Both the position numbers and the translations under genes were made by a program. From positions 124,001 through 188,000 of the forward strand of contig NZ_CP044232.1 in assembly GCF_008727775.1 (NCBI RefSeq): a stretch of DNA of 64,000 bases, written 5' to 3'. The stretch is from Microbacterium lushaniae (GTDB taxonomy: Bacteria > Actinomycetota > Actinomycetes > Actinomycetales > Microbacteriaceae). A model generated the notes under the pieces. The model had not been told where the DNA came from, did not search any database, and worked only from the letters and a program-made list of their open reading frames with translations. Shown in pieces: positions 8,213 to 17,075 of this stretch. Each line of letters opens with the position of its first letter. Position 1 is the stretch's first letter.

Positions 8213-8457
8213 GGCACGACCTCGATGCCGACGACGTCTTCGATCACCGCGTTGGAGAGCACGTCGTCGGCGATCCGGCGGGCGGTGGCGAGCACGTCGT
8301 CGTCCACCTCGCCCTCGACCGTGAGCTCGAAGCGCTTGCCGATGCGCACATCGGTGAAGCTCTCGACGCCGATGCGCGCGAGTGCTCCCGACACCGCCTT
8401 GCCCTGGGGATCCAGCAGCTCGGCCTTGGGCATGACGTCGACGACGATGGTGGGCAT
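8209..8457 (-). CDS. purS: Phosphoribosylformylglycinamidine synthase subunit PurS
   Basis: 82 aa, typical PurS length, beginning [22 protein letters not shown] and containing the conserved [10 protein letters not shown] segment. PurS bridges PurQ and small-type PurL and helps channel ammonia. It is first in a purSQ operon. The ATG has TGGAG 6-7 nt upstream, and TAGGAT at 8494-8499 is a plausible -10 about 37 nt ahead. Confidence 0.93.
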   Translation of the reverse strand: MPTIVVDVMPKAELLDPQGKAVSGALARIGVESFTDVRIGKRFELTVEGEVDDDVLATARRIADDVLSNAVIEDVVGIEVVP

Positions 8458-8507
8458 TCGAGCTCCAGGAGTCGCGGGAAAGCAGGCGCTCCCATCCTAC
8501 GGGCCCC

Positions 8508-8554
8508 GCCGCTGCCCGCGCCGCGACGCCCGGAGCCGCTGCCCGCGCCGCGAC
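8508..8554. repeat. 20-bp direct repeat upstream of purS
   Basis: GCCGCTGCCCGCGCCGCGAC occurs at 8508-8527 and again at 8535-8554, 7 nt apart, just upstream of the probable purS promoter. Confidence 0.7.
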
Positions 8555-8616
8555 CACCGGGCACGCGGACCGGACGTGCCATGCGCGCGAGCCCAGGCGC
8601 GAGCCGGACGTGGCCG

Positions 8617-8630
8617 TGGGAGCGCTCCCT
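8617..8630. promoter_or_regulatory. CebR-like operator 1
   Basis: TGGGAGCGCTCCCT differs in one base from the 14-bp CebR consensus TGGGAGCGCTCCCA known from Streptomyces cellobiose operons. It overlaps the first base of the -35 box (8630) of the cebE promoter. Confidence 0.8.
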
Positions 8631-8658
8631 TGACTTCGTGGGAGCGATCCCATACGCT
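8630..8658 (+). promoter_or_regulatory. Promoter of the cellobiose-type operon
   Basis: -35 TTGACT (8630-8635), exactly 17 nt of spacer, then -10 TACGCT (8653-8658). Operator 2 fills most of the spacer and operators 1 and 3 flank it, an arrangement that predicts tight repression. Confidence 0.75.
8639..8652. promoter_or_regulatory. CebR-like operator 2 (within the promoter spacer)
   Basis: TGGGAGCGATCCCA, one mismatch from the CebR consensus, lies between the -35 and -10 boxes. Confidence 0.8.
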
Positions 8659-8672
8659 GACCGACGATCCGG

Positions 8673-8686
8673 TGAGAGCGCTCCCA
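8673..8686. promoter_or_regulatory. CebR-like operator 3
   Basis: TGAGAGCGCTCCCA, one mismatch from consensus, just downstream of the expected transcription start and about 40 nt ahead of the first gene. Confidence 0.8.
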
Positions 8687-8726
8687 CGCTGAAGCCGTCC
8701 GTACACCATCCACAAAGGAGTGACCT

Positions 8727-10037
8727 GTGTCATCACGCGTCCTGCGACGCTCCGCCCTCGTGGCAGCCGTCGCATCCACCACAGCTCTCGTGCTCGCCGG
8801 CTGCGCCGGCGGGGGCGGCAGCGCCGCCGACGGAGACTCCGACGGGGACATCACCCTGTCGATCACGACCTTCGGCACCTTCGGGTACGACGACCTCTAC
8901 GACGAGTACGAGGAACTGCACCCGAACATCACGATCGAGGCGACCAACATCGACACGGGCGGCAACGCGCGGACGGATGCGTTCACCAAGCTCGCTGCCG
9001 GTTCGGGCCTGTCCGACATCGTCGCGATCGAAGAGGGCTGGCTCGGCGCGATCATGGAGGTCTCCGACAACTTCGTCGACCTGCGCGACTACGGCATCGA
9101 GGACCGCAAGTCCGACTGGGTCGAGTGGAAGTACGACCAGGCCACGGACCCCGAGGGCCGTGTCATCGGCTACGGCACCGACATCGGTCCGGTGGGCCTG
9201 TGCTACAACGGCCCGGCCTTCGCCGCCGCCGGTCTCCCCACCGACCGCGCCGAGGTCGCGACGCTGCTCGAGGGTGACTGGGAGAACTACTTCGAGGTGG
9301 GCCGTCAGTACCAGGAGGCGACCGGGAAGGCCTGGTACGACCACTCCGGGTTCGTCTGGAACTCGATGGTCAACCAGCTGCCCGAGGGCTACTACACCGC
9401 CGACGGCGAGCTGAACGTCGAGGGCAACACGGAGCTGCAGGAGCGCTTCGAACTGCTCGGCGCGGCAGCCGAAGACGGCCTGTCGGCCGCGCAGGCGGCG
9501 TGGGACTGGAACGGCGGAAAGTCGTTCGTCGACGGCACCTTCGCGACCTTCGTGTGCCCCGGCTGGATGCTGGGCGTCCTGCAGGGCAACGCCGAGGCCG
9601 GCGGCGGCGACGCCACGACCGGATGGGACTTCGCCGACGTCTTCCCCGGCGGTTCGGTCAACTGGGGTGGCGCGTTCCTCTCCGTCACCGAGTCCTCGCA
9701 GCACAAGGAAGCCGCCGCTGAGCTGGCCGACTGGCTGACCCAGCCCGAGCAGCAGGTGAAGCAGTCCACCGCCGCGGGCAACTTCCCCAGCACGATCGAG
9801 GCGCAGGAAGCGCTCGCCGCCGAGGCGACGCCGAACGAGTTCTTCAACAACGCCCCCACCGGCGCGATCCTCGCCGAGCGCGCCAAGGACGTCATCGCGC
9901 AGTTCAAGGGTCCGGATGACTCCGTCATCCAGGAGAACGTGTTCGGCCCGCCGCTGTCGGCGCTGGACCGTGGCGAGACCGACACGCAGGGTGCCTGGCA
10001 GCAGTCGCTCGACCTCCTGAACGACCTGGTCGGCTAG
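8727..10037 (+). CDS. cebE: Sugar ABC transporter substrate-binding lipoprotein (CebE-like)
   Basis: 436 aa, starting at GTG 8727 after AAAGGAG with a 6-nt gap. The signal peptide ends in the lipobox LAGC (C26), so the mature protein is a lipid-anchored binding protein. The rest is a family 1 solute-binding protein, with [20 protein letters not shown] at the start of the mature domain. The operators, downstream GH1 glucosidase and LacI regulator suggest beta-glucosides such as cellobiose or cello-oligosaccharides. No ATPase gene is present, so a shared MsiK-type ATPase elsewhere probably powers it. Confidence 0.85.
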   Translation: MSSRVLRRSALVAAVASTTALVLAGCAGGGGSAADGDSDGDITLSITTFGTFGYDDLYDEYEELHPNITIEATNIDTGGNARTDAFTKLAAGSGLSDIVAIEEGWLGAIMEVSDNFVDLRDYGIEDRKSDWVEWKYDQATDPEGRVIGYGTDIGPVGLCYNGPAFAAAGLPTDRAEVATLLEGDWENYFEVGRQYQEATGKAWYDHSGFVWNSMVNQLPEGYYTADGELNVEGNTELQERFELLGAAAEDGLSAAQAAWDWNGGKSFVDGTFATFVCPGWMLGVLQGNAEAGGGDATTGWDFADVFPGGSVNWGGAFLSVTESSQHKEAAAELADWLTQPEQQVKQSTAAGNFPSTIEAQEALAAEATPNEFFNNAPTGAILAERAKDVIAQFKGPDDSVIQENVFGPPLSALDRGETDTQGAWQQSLDLLNDLVG

Positions 10038-10049
10038 CGATCGGCTGAC

Positions 10050-10088
10050 GCATGCGGGGTCTCCGGACTCGTCCGGGGCCCCGCATGC
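10050..10088 (+). terminator. Intercistronic stem-loop after the binding-protein gene
   Basis: GCATGCGGGG...CCCCGCATGC, extended by TCCGGA...TCCGG, forms a long GC hairpin followed by TTCTTCCT. Between a binding-protein gene and its permease genes, such a structure usually lowers downstream expression or protects the upstream message. Confidence 0.65.
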
Positions 10089-10110
10089 TTCTTCCTCGAG
10101 AGGATTCGAC

Positions 10111-11148
10111 ATGACCGCCACCGCGATCCGCCCCGACACCGTCGCCACAGCCGCCCCGCCGCCGGCACCCCGCCGTTCCCTGCGTCAGCGGATGTCCAAG
10201 GCCGACCAGAAGGCCTCGCCCTACCTGTACATCGCGCCCTTCTTCCTGCTCTTCGGGCTGGTCGGGCTGTTCCCCCTGATCTACACCCTCAACGTCTCGC
10301 TGTTCGAGTGGGATCTGCTCAAGGGCCAGGGAGAGTTCGTCGGCTTCGGCAACTTCGCCGAGATCCTCAGCGACCGGATGTTCTGGAACTCCATCTCCAA
10401 CACCCTGAGCATCTTCCTGCTCTCGGCCATCCCGCAGCTGTCCGTCGCCCTGGTGATCGCGTACCTCCTCGACCGAGGCCTGCGCGCTCCCACCTTCTGG
10501 CGGATGAGCGTCCTGCTGCCCTTCGTCGTCACCCCCGTGGCGACCGCGCTGATCTTCTCGAGCATCTTCAACGAGGCCGACGGCCTGGCCAACAACCTGC
10601 TCAACCTGATCGGCATCGCCGACCAGCAGTGGAAGCACGACACGTTCCTCAGCCACCTCGCGATCGCGATCATGGTGAACTTCCGCTGGACCGGGTACAA
10701 CGCACTCATCCTGCTCGCGGCGATGCAGGCCGTCCCGCGCGACCTCTACGAATCGGCGGCGCTCGACGGCGCCGGTGCGGTGCGCCGGTTCTTCTCCATC
10801 ACGATCCCGACGATCCGTCCGACGCTGATCTTCGTCGTGATCACCGCGACGATCGGCGGACTGCAGATCTTCGCCGAGCCACGCCTGTTCGACGTCTCCA
10901 CCGCCGGCGGCATCGGCGGCAGCGACCGGCAGTTCCAGACGACGGTGCTCTTCCTGTGGGAGCTGGCGTTCTTCCGTCGCGACCTCGGTGAGGCCTCGGC
11001 CGTCGCGTGGCTGCTGTTCCTGCTGATCGTCGGCATCGGTGTCATCAACTTCCTCATCGCCCGCCGCATCGCCACCGGCGAGGGCAGGCCAACGCGTCGC
11101 GCGCGCAGGGCTGCGCGCCGCAGCGCCCAGATCGGAGCGGACGTATGA
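10111..11148 (+). CDS. cebF: Sugar ABC transporter permease (CebF/MalF-like)
   Basis: 345 aa with about six transmembrane helices and the ATPase-contact EAA loop, YESAALDGAGAVRRFFSITI. The N-terminal 40 residues are cytoplasmic and basic. The ATG at 10111 follows AGAGGA by 7 nt. It forms the membrane channel with the next permease and takes sugar from the binding lipoprotein. Its stop overlaps the next start (ATGA). Confidence 0.87.
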   Translation: MTATAIRPDTVATAAPPPAPRRSLRQRMSKADQKASPYLYIAPFFLLFGLVGLFPLIYTLNVSLFEWDLLKGQGEFVGFGNFAEILSDRMFWNSISNTLSIFLLSAIPQLSVALVIAYLLDRGLRAPTFWRMSVLLPFVVTPVATALIFSSIFNEADGLANNLLNLIGIADQQWKHDTFLSHLAIAIMVNFRWTGYNALILLAAMQAVPRDLYESAALDGAGAVRRFFSITIPTIRPTLIFVVITATIGGLQIFAEPRLFDVSTAGGIGGSDRQFQTTVLFLWELAFFRRDLGEASAVAWLLFLLIVGIGVINFLIARRIATGEGRPTRRARRAARRSAQIGADV

Positions 11149-12080
11149 GCATCACGATCCCCGAACCCCTTCCCCCCGTGCAGGTGGATGCGGTCGAGCC
11201 CGACCGCCCGCGCAGGCCCCGACGCGCCGGCGGCCGCAAGCCGCGCGAGGCCGGTCCTGCCGGCATCGGCAGCCGCCCCGGTTTCCTCACCTATGGCCTG
11301 CTGGCGGCGTTCATCATCGGCAGCGCCTATCCGCTGTGGTGGTCGTTCGTCGTCGGGTCGGGGACCAACGCCACGCGTGGCGAGACGCTGCCCCTCATCC
11401 CGGGCGGCAACTTCCTCGCCAACGCCGCGCGCGTGTTCGACGCGATCCCGTTCTGGCTCGCGCTGGGCAACTCGGTTCTCGTATCGGCGATCATCACCCT
11501 GTCGGTCGTGACGTTCTCCACGATCGCCGGCTACGCCTTCGCGAAGCTCCGCTTCCGCGGTCGCGACGGCCTCATGGTGTTCGTCATCGCCACGATGGCG
11601 ATCCCCACGCAGCTGGGCATCATCCCCCTCTTCATGGTCATGCGCGAGCTCGGCTGGACCGGAACGATCGGCGCGGTCATCGTGCCCACGCTCGTGACGG
11701 CGTTCGGCGTGTTCTTCATGCGCCAGTACCTCGTCGACGTCATCCCCGATGAGCTCATCGAGGCCGCCCGCATGGACGGGGCGAACCAGTTCCGCACCTT
11801 CCTGACCGTCGGACTGCCCGCCGCCCGGCCGGCGATGGCGATCCTCGGGCTCTTCACCTTCATGACGGCGTGGACGGACTACCTGTGGCCGCTGATCGTC
11901 CTCAGCCCCTCCAACCCGACTCTGCAGACGGCGCTCAGCCAGCTGCAGTCCGGCTTCTACATCGACTATTCGATCGTCCTCACCGGCGCGGTCATGGCCA
12001 CGATCCCCCTCCTGGTGCTGTTCATCATCGCGGGCAAGCAGCTGATCAGCGGGATCATGGCCGGGGCCGTGAAGGGCTGA
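11145..12080 (+). CDS. cebG: Sugar ABC transporter permease (CebG/MalG-like)
   Basis: 311 aa with about six helices and the EAA motif IEAARMDGANQFRTFLTVGL. A 45-residue Pro/Arg-rich cytoplasmic N-terminus precedes helix 1. The ATG at 11145 overlaps the cebF stop by 4 nt, which fixes the start over an alternative further upstream. It is the second half of the permease heterodimer. Confidence 0.87.
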   Translation: MSITIPEPLPPVQVDAVEPDRPRRPRRAGGRKPREAGPAGIGSRPGFLTYGLLAAFIIGSAYPLWWSFVVGSGTNATRGETLPLIPGGNFLANAARVFDAIPFWLALGNSVLVSAIITLSVVTFSTIAGYAFAKLRFRGRDGLMVFVIATMAIPTQLGIIPLFMVMRELGWTGTIGAVIVPTLVTAFGVFFMRQYLVDVIPDELIEAARMDGANQFRTFLTVGLPAARPAMAILGLFTFMTAWTDYLWPLIVLSPSNPTLQTALSQLQSGFYIDYSIVLTGAVMATIPLLVLFIIAGKQLISGIMAGAVKG

Positions 12081-12116
12081 GGCGTGACCGACATCCGACG
12101 AGAGGATCCTCCTTCC

Positions 12117-13595
12117 ATGACCACGACCGCCCTGCCGGCGCGCCCCGGACTGCGCGAATTCCCCTCCAGCTTCCGGTTCGGCGCGGCCACCGCTGCCTTC
12201 CAGATCGAGGGCGCCGCGTTCGAGGACGGCCGTCGCGCGAGCATCTGGGACGCGTTCTGCCGCGTGCCCGGCGCCGTGCTGGGCGGTGACGACGGCGACA
12301 TCGCGTGCGACCACTACCACCGGTACCCGCAGGATGTCGCGCTCATGAAGGAGCTCGGCCTGCAGACCTACCGCTTCTCCACGTCGTGGTCGCGCGTGCG
12401 GCCCGACGGCGGTCCGCTGAACCAGGCGGGGGTGGACTTCTACCGGCGCCTCGTCGACGAACTGCTGGATGCCGGCATCCGCCCGTGGCTGACGCTGTAC
12501 CACTGGGACCTGCCGCAGGCGCTTCAGGAGCGCGGCGGATGGACCGTGCGCGAGACGGCCGAGCGGTTCACCGAGTACGCCCTCGATATGCACGACGCCC
12601 TCGGCGACCGCGTGCAGGACTGGGCGACGCTGAACGAGCCGTGGTGCTCGTCGTTCCTGAGCTACACCGCCGGCGCGCACGCCCCCGGTCACTACTCCGC
12701 AGCCGAGGGGATGCTGTCGGCCCACCACCTGCTGCTGGGGCACGGCAGCGCGATCCGGGAGCTGCGCGCACGTGACGCCTCCCTGAACCTCGGCATCACG
12801 CTCAACCTCACGGTCGCCGACGCGGTGGATCCCACGGATGCGGCCGACGTCGACGCCGCCCGCCGCATCGACGGGCAGTTCAACCGCTGGTTCCTCGACC
12901 CGGTGTTCCGCGGCAGGTATCCCGGCGACATCCTCGACGACTTCCGGCGCGTGGACCCCGACGCCGTGGCGGCCCTGGAAGCGGCCGTGAAACCGGGCGA
13001 TCTGGAGACCATCGCGGCACCGCTGGACACGCTGGGCGTCAACTACTACCACGGCGAGTACGTCGGGGGCCGCCCGCCGGCCGATGCCCCCGGCGGCGGC
13101 GACGCGCCGACCTCGCGCCGCACGCAGTCGCCGTTCCCGGCGTCGGAGGACATCTTCTGGCACGATCGCGGGCTGCCTCGCACGTCGATGAACTGGGAGG
13201 TGCAGCCGGAGGGCCTCACCCGCCTGCTCCGCCGCGTGCACGAGGAGTACACGGCCGAGCGCGGCGTCGCCCTCGTCGTCACCGAGAACGGCGCAGCCTA
13301 CGAGGACGAACCGGTCGTCGTGGACGGGCGCGTGGAGGTGGACGACGCCGAACGCACCGAGTTCGTCGAGCTGCACCTGGGCGCGATCCTCGACGCGATC
13401 GACCAGGGCGTGGATGTGCGCGGCTACTTCTACTGGTCGCTGCTGGACAACTTCGAATGGGCGTGGGGCTACGCCAAGAGGTTCGGCATCGTGCGGGTGG
13501 ATTACGAGACCCAGGAGCGGTCGATCAAGCGCTCCGGGCTTCGATACAGTCGCATCATCGCCGATCGCGCGCTGGACGATCCCGCCCACGCGTAG
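12117..13595 (+). CDS. bglC: GH1 family beta-glucosidase (BglC-like)
   Basis: 492 aa, standard GH1 length. GH1 enzymes hydrolyse beta-glucosides with retention of configuration; the acid/base Glu is E174 in TLNEPW and the nucleophile E390 in VVTENG. There is no signal peptide, so it acts on imported sugar, matching the transporter genes upstream. I prefer ATG 12117, where the GH1 fold begins at once (FPSSFRFGAATAAFQIEGA). A GTG at 12084, 3 nt after cebG, would add 11 residues and cannot be excluded. Confidence 0.9.
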   Translation: MTTTALPARPGLREFPSSFRFGAATAAFQIEGAAFEDGRRASIWDAFCRVPGAVLGGDDGDIACDHYHRYPQDVALMKELGLQTYRFSTSWSRVRPDGGPLNQAGVDFYRRLVDELLDAGIRPWLTLYHWDLPQALQERGGWTVRETAERFTEYALDMHDALGDRVQDWATLNEPWCSSFLSYTAGAHAPGHYSAAEGMLSAHHLLLGHGSAIRELRARDASLNLGITLNLTVADAVDPTDAADVDAARRIDGQFNRWFLDPVFRGRYPGDILDDFRRVDPDAVAALEAAVKPGDLETIAAPLDTLGVNYYHGEYVGGRPPADAPGGGDAPTSRRTQSPFPASEDIFWHDRGLPRTSMNWEVQPEGLTRLLRRVHEEYTAERGVALVVTENGAAYEDEPVVVDGRVEVDDAERTEFVELHLGAILDAIDQGVDVRGYFYWSLLDNFEWAWGYAKRFGIVRVDYETQERSIKRSGLRYSRIIADRALDDPAHA

Positions 13596-13619
13596 CGTCC
13601 CGCTCGGCGAGGAGGGGCG

Positions 13620-14630
13620 ATGGGCTTCATGACGCGGGAAGCCGTCACGATCGAGGAGGTCGCGGCGCGCGCAGGCGTGTCGCGCTCGACAGTGTCGCGG
13701 GTGGTCAACGGATCGACGGCGGTCTCACCGACGGCGCTGGATGCGGTGCGCCGGGCGATCGCCGACCTCAACTACGTGCCCAACCGCGCGGCGCGCTCGC
13801 TCGCGCGCCGGCAGACGCACGCGATCGCCTTCGTGATCCCCGAAGACACCGACCGGTTCTTCGGTGACCCGTTCTTCGCGTCGATCGTCGCCGGCGTGCA
13901 CGAGCGGATGGCGCAGTCCGAGTACGTGCTGAACCTCATCATCGCCAGCGACGATCCGCACGACAAGGCGACCACGTACCTGCGCAGCGGCAGCGTGGAC
14001 GGGGTCATCGTCGCCTCGCATCACACCAGCGACACGTTCCTCGACCTGATCGCCGCCGACCTGCCGGTGGTCTACGGCGGCCGTCCCGTGCGCATCGGAC
14101 CGTCGGACTACTTCGTCGACATCGACAACGTCGGCGGCGGCCGGGAAGCGGCGCGCTACCTCGTCGAGCAGGGGCACCGCCGACTGGCGAGCATCTCGGG
14201 GCCGGCGACCATGACCGCGGCCACCGACCGGCTCCGCGGGTTCCGCGATGCGGCCGAGCAGGCAGGCCTCGACCTCGTCGCGGTCGAGGACGGCGACTTC
14301 TCGGAGGAGGGCGGCGCCGACGCGATGCGCCGCATCCTGGACTCCGGGGCGGCGCCCGACGGACTGTTCGTCGCAAGCGACCTCATGGCACGCGGGGCGC
14401 TGGCCACCCTGCGCGAGGCGGGCGTGTCGGTGCCGGGGGATCTCGCCCTCATCGGCTTCGACGACTCGCCGGTGGCGACCGCGGTGACTCCCGCGCTCAC
14501 CACGATCCGTCAGCCCTCGCGCGGCCAGGGCGTGAGCATGGCCGCGGTGCTGCTGGACCTGCTCGGGGGCAGGGACGCCGCGCATTCGACGATCCTGCCG
14601 ATCGAGCTCGTGGTGCGCGAGTCGGCCTGA
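13620..14630 (+). CDS. cebR: LacI family transcriptional regulator (CebR-like)
   Basis: 336 aa. The N-terminal helix-turn-helix is VTIEEVAARAGVSRSTVSRVVNGS (about residues 8-31), followed by a periplasmic-binding-like effector domain with the usual C-terminal ALIGFDDSP. The ATG at 13620 follows GAGGAGGGG. It lies 24 nt after the glucosidase gene, so it is the last gene of the operon and is probably controlled by the same three CebR-type sites. In Streptomyces cebR sits upstream of cebE; the downstream position here is a variation. Confidence 0.85.
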   Translation: MGFMTREAVTIEEVAARAGVSRSTVSRVVNGSTAVSPTALDAVRRAIADLNYVPNRAARSLARRQTHAIAFVIPEDTDRFFGDPFFASIVAGVHERMAQSEYVLNLIIASDDPHDKATTYLRSGSVDGVIVASHHTSDTFLDLIAADLPVVYGGRPVRIGPSDYFVDIDNVGGGREAARYLVEQGHRRLASISGPATMTAATDRLRGFRDAAEQAGLDLVAVEDGDFSEEGGADAMRRILDSGAAPDGLFVASDLMARGALATLREAGVSVPGDLALIGFDDSPVATAVTPALTTIRQPSRGQGVSMAAVLLDLLGGRDAAHSTILPIELVVRESA

Positions 14631-14646
14631 CTCCGGTGCGGCGGAT

Positions 14647-14688
14647 GCGGCGGCCGGCGCCGCGCGAACGCAGGACGCCGGCCGCCGC
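14647..14688. terminator. Bidirectional hairpin terminator
   Basis: GCGGCGGCCGGCG and CGCCGGCCGCCGC form a perfect 13-bp stem between the convergent cebR and uracil-permease genes. Confidence 0.65.
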
Positions 14689-14690
14689 GA

Positions 14691-16028
14691 TCAGCGGGGG
14701 TCGCCGCCGAGCTGGCCGACGGCCGGGATGGGGCCGCCGTCGTCGGCACCGGTCCGGCGGAGCCGGGCGACGAGGTTCCCGAGGTGGTAGATCACCAGGG
14801 CCGCCGCAGCGCCGAGGACGATGGCGCCCAGCTGGAAGTCGCCCCAGGCCATCTGGAATCCGGCGATCGCGATCACGAGCGACACCGCCGCGGTGTACTG
14901 GTTGACCGGGCGCGAGAAGTCGACGCGGTTGTCGACCCAGATCTTGATGCCGATGATGCCGATGAGGCCGTACAGGGCCGTCGTGACGCCGCCCAGCACG
15001 CCCGGCGGGATGGTGTTGAACACCGCGCCGATCTTCGGCGAGAGGCTCAGAAGGATCGCGGCGGAACCGGCGACCCAGTAGGCCGCGGTGGAGTACACGC
15101 GCGTGGCCGCCATCACGCCGATGTTCTCGCCGTAGGTCGTCGTGCCCGAGCCGCCGAAGACGCCGGCCAGCGTCGTCGCGGCGCCGTCGGCGATGAGTGC
15201 ACGTCCGGTGGAGCGGTTCACCGACGCGTCGGTCATGGTCGCCACGCCCCGCACGTGTCCGACGTTCTCCGCGATGAGCACCAGCACGACCGGCAGGAAC
15301 ATCGCGATGACGCTCCACGTGCCGGGGGAGGCGAAGTCGGCGATCTCGAATTCGGGCAGCCCGATCCACGCGGCATCCGCCACCGGGGCGAAGTCGATGA
15401 GCTGCTCGCCCGTGGTCAGCTGCAGCACGACCGTCACGAGGTACCCGACCACGACGCCCAGGACGATCGAGATGCGGCCGAGGAAGCCGCGGAACATCAC
15501 GCTGAAGAGGATGATCGCGGCGAGGGTGATCGTGGCGGGCAGGGGCTGCTGCTGGTAGCTGTCCCACGCCACCGGCGCGAGGTTGAAGCCGATGAGCGCG
15601 ACGATGGCGCCGGCGACCACCGGCGGCATGAGCTTGTCGATCCAGCCGATGCCGGCGAACTGCACGATGAAGCCCACCGCGGCCAGCAGCACGCCGACGG
15701 CGACGATGCCCGCCAGGGCCGATCCCATCCCCGCGCTCGCGGTCGCGGCGGTGACCGGGGCGATGAACGCGAACGATGAGCCGAGGTAGCTGGGCAGCTT
15801 GTTGCGCGTGACGAGAAGGAACAGCAGCGTCCCGATGCCGGAGAACAGCAGCGTCGTGGACACGGGGAACCCGGTCAGCACCGGGACGAGGAAGGTGGCG
15901 CCGAACATCGCGACGACGTGCTGCACACCCACCGCGATCGTCGCGGGCCAGTTCAGCCGCTCATCGGGGCGCACGACCGCGCCGGGCTCGACAGTGCGAC
16001 CGTTTCCATGCAATTTCCACACCGGCAT
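14691..16028 (-). CDS. uraA: NCS2 family nucleobase permease, uracil type
   Basis: 445 aa with 12-14 predicted membrane segments. NCS2 carriers import nucleobases with protons. The segment ENVGHVRGVATMTDASVNRS followed by FGGSGTTTYGENIGVMA matches the uracil permease (UraA/PyrP) branch rather than the xanthine/urate branch. The ATG at 16028 follows GAGGAGGAC. A plausible -10 TAGGGT lies at 16058-16063. It stands alone next to purine genes, so xanthine cannot be ruled out as substrate from context. Confidence 0.85.
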   Translation of the reverse strand: MPVWKLHGNGRTVEPGAVVRPDERLNWPATIAVGVQHVVAMFGATFLVPVLTGFPVSTTLLFSGIGTLLFLLVTRNKLPSYLGSSFAFIAPVTAATASAGMGSALAGIVAVGVLLAAVGFIVQFAGIGWIDKLMPPVVAGAIVALIGFNLAPVAWDSYQQQPLPATITLAAIILFSVMFRGFLGRISIVLGVVVGYLVTVVLQLTTGEQLIDFAPVADAAWIGLPEFEIADFASPGTWSVIAMFLPVVLVLIAENVGHVRGVATMTDASVNRSTGRALIADGAATTLAGVFGGSGTTTYGENIGVMAATRVYSTAAYWVAGSAAILLSLSPKIGAVFNTIPPGVLGGVTTALYGLIGIIGIKIWVDNRVDFSRPVNQYTAAVSLVIAIAGFQMAWGDFQLGAIVLGAAAALVIYHLGNLVARLRRTGADDGGPIPAVGQLGGDPR

Positions 16029-16118
16029 CGGAGTCCTCCTCGGATAGCGCCTCCGTCACCCTAGCGATACGCGGCGTTTCGGCGCGGTTACGCCGCGTCT
16101 ACCGGGCCGGGTGGGACT

Positions 16119-17075
16119 TCAGTACCCGGTGAGGCGCTGCAGCAGCTCGGCGTACCGGGCCTGCGTGCGCTGCACGATGTCGTCGGGAAGCGCCGGCGGC
16201 TCTCCCTGGCGGTCCCAGTGCGCGGCGAGCCAGTCGCGCACGATCTGCTTGTCGAAGCTCGCCATGCGCTCGGCGGGGGTGCCGCCGCTCCGCCAGGCCG
16301 CAGCATCCCAGTACCGCGACGAGTCGGGCGTGAGCACCTCGTCGGCGAGCACCAGGGTGCCCGCAGCATTGCGGCCGAACTCGAACTTCGTGTCGGCGAG
16401 GATGAGGCCCCGCTGCTCCGCCGTCGCGGCGGCGCGGCGGTAGATCTCCAGCGACAGCTCGCGCAGCTCGGCGGCGGTGTCGGCGCCGACCAGTTCGACG
16501 CTGCGCTCGTACGAGATGTTCTCGTCGTGGGCTCCCTGCGGGGCCTTGAACGCGGGCGTGTACAGCGGCTCGGGAAGCCGGTCGCCGTCGACGAGCCCTG
16601 CCGGCAGCGGGATGCCGCACACGGTGCCCGACTCGCGGTACTCCGCCCACCCCGATCCGGTGAGGTAGCCGCGTACGACGCATTCGATCGGCTGCATGTC
16701 CAGCGCCGCGACGACCATCGCCCGGCCCGTGACCTCCTCGGGGATGAGCTCGAGGGCGGCGTCGCCGACCAGCACGTGGTCGGGAATGAGGTGATTCGGG
16801 ATGCGGCGGCCGCCGTCGCCGCCGGCCAGGCGGTCGAACCACCACAGGCTCAGGGTCGTGAGGATCGTGCCCTTGCCCGGGATGCCCGGGGAGAGCACGT
16901 GGTCGAACGCGCTCACCCGGTCACTCGCCACCACGAGCATGCGCGTCGGCCGAGAACCCTCGGAGGTGCCCTGCGGCACGTACAGGTCGCGCACCTTGCC
17001 GGAGTACACATGGCTCCAGCCGGGAAGTTCGAGGGTGTCGGTCACCCGGCCCATTATCCCGGTGGGCGCCGTCAC
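16119..17075 (-). CDS. purC: SAICAR synthetase
   Basis: 318 aa. It ligates CAIR and aspartate with ATP to give SAICAR. Hallmarks are SGKVRDLY near the N-terminus, FKAPQGAHDENISYE and LADTKFEFG. The GTG at 17075 overlaps the purD stop by 4 nt. Internal starts at ATG 17054 and GTG 17045 (giving the typical beginning TDTLELPGWSHVYSGK) are possible, so the first 7-10 residues are uncertain. Confidence 0.93.
   Translation of the reverse strand: MTAPTGIMGRVTDTLELPGWSHVYSGKVRDLYVPQGTSEGSRPTRMLVVASDRVSAFDHVLSPGIPGKGTILTTLSLWWFDRLAGGDGGRRIPNHLIPDHVLVGDAALELIPEEVTGRAMVVAALDMQPIECVVRGYLTGSGWAEYRESGTVCGIPLPAGLVDGDRLPEPLYTPAFKAPQGAHDENISYERSVELVGADTAAELRELSLEIYRRAAATAEQRGLILADTKFEFGRNAAGTLVLADEVLTPDSSRYWDAAAWRSGGTPAERMASFDKQIVRDWLAAHWDRQGEPPALPDDIVQRTQARYAELLQRLTGY

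Noticed and set aside
10746..13589. A 947-codon open frame antisense to cebG, bglC and part of cebF
   Set aside because: It is the complement of well-supported genes; high GC leaves the antisense frame open. It has no domains and is His/Arg/Gly-rich.
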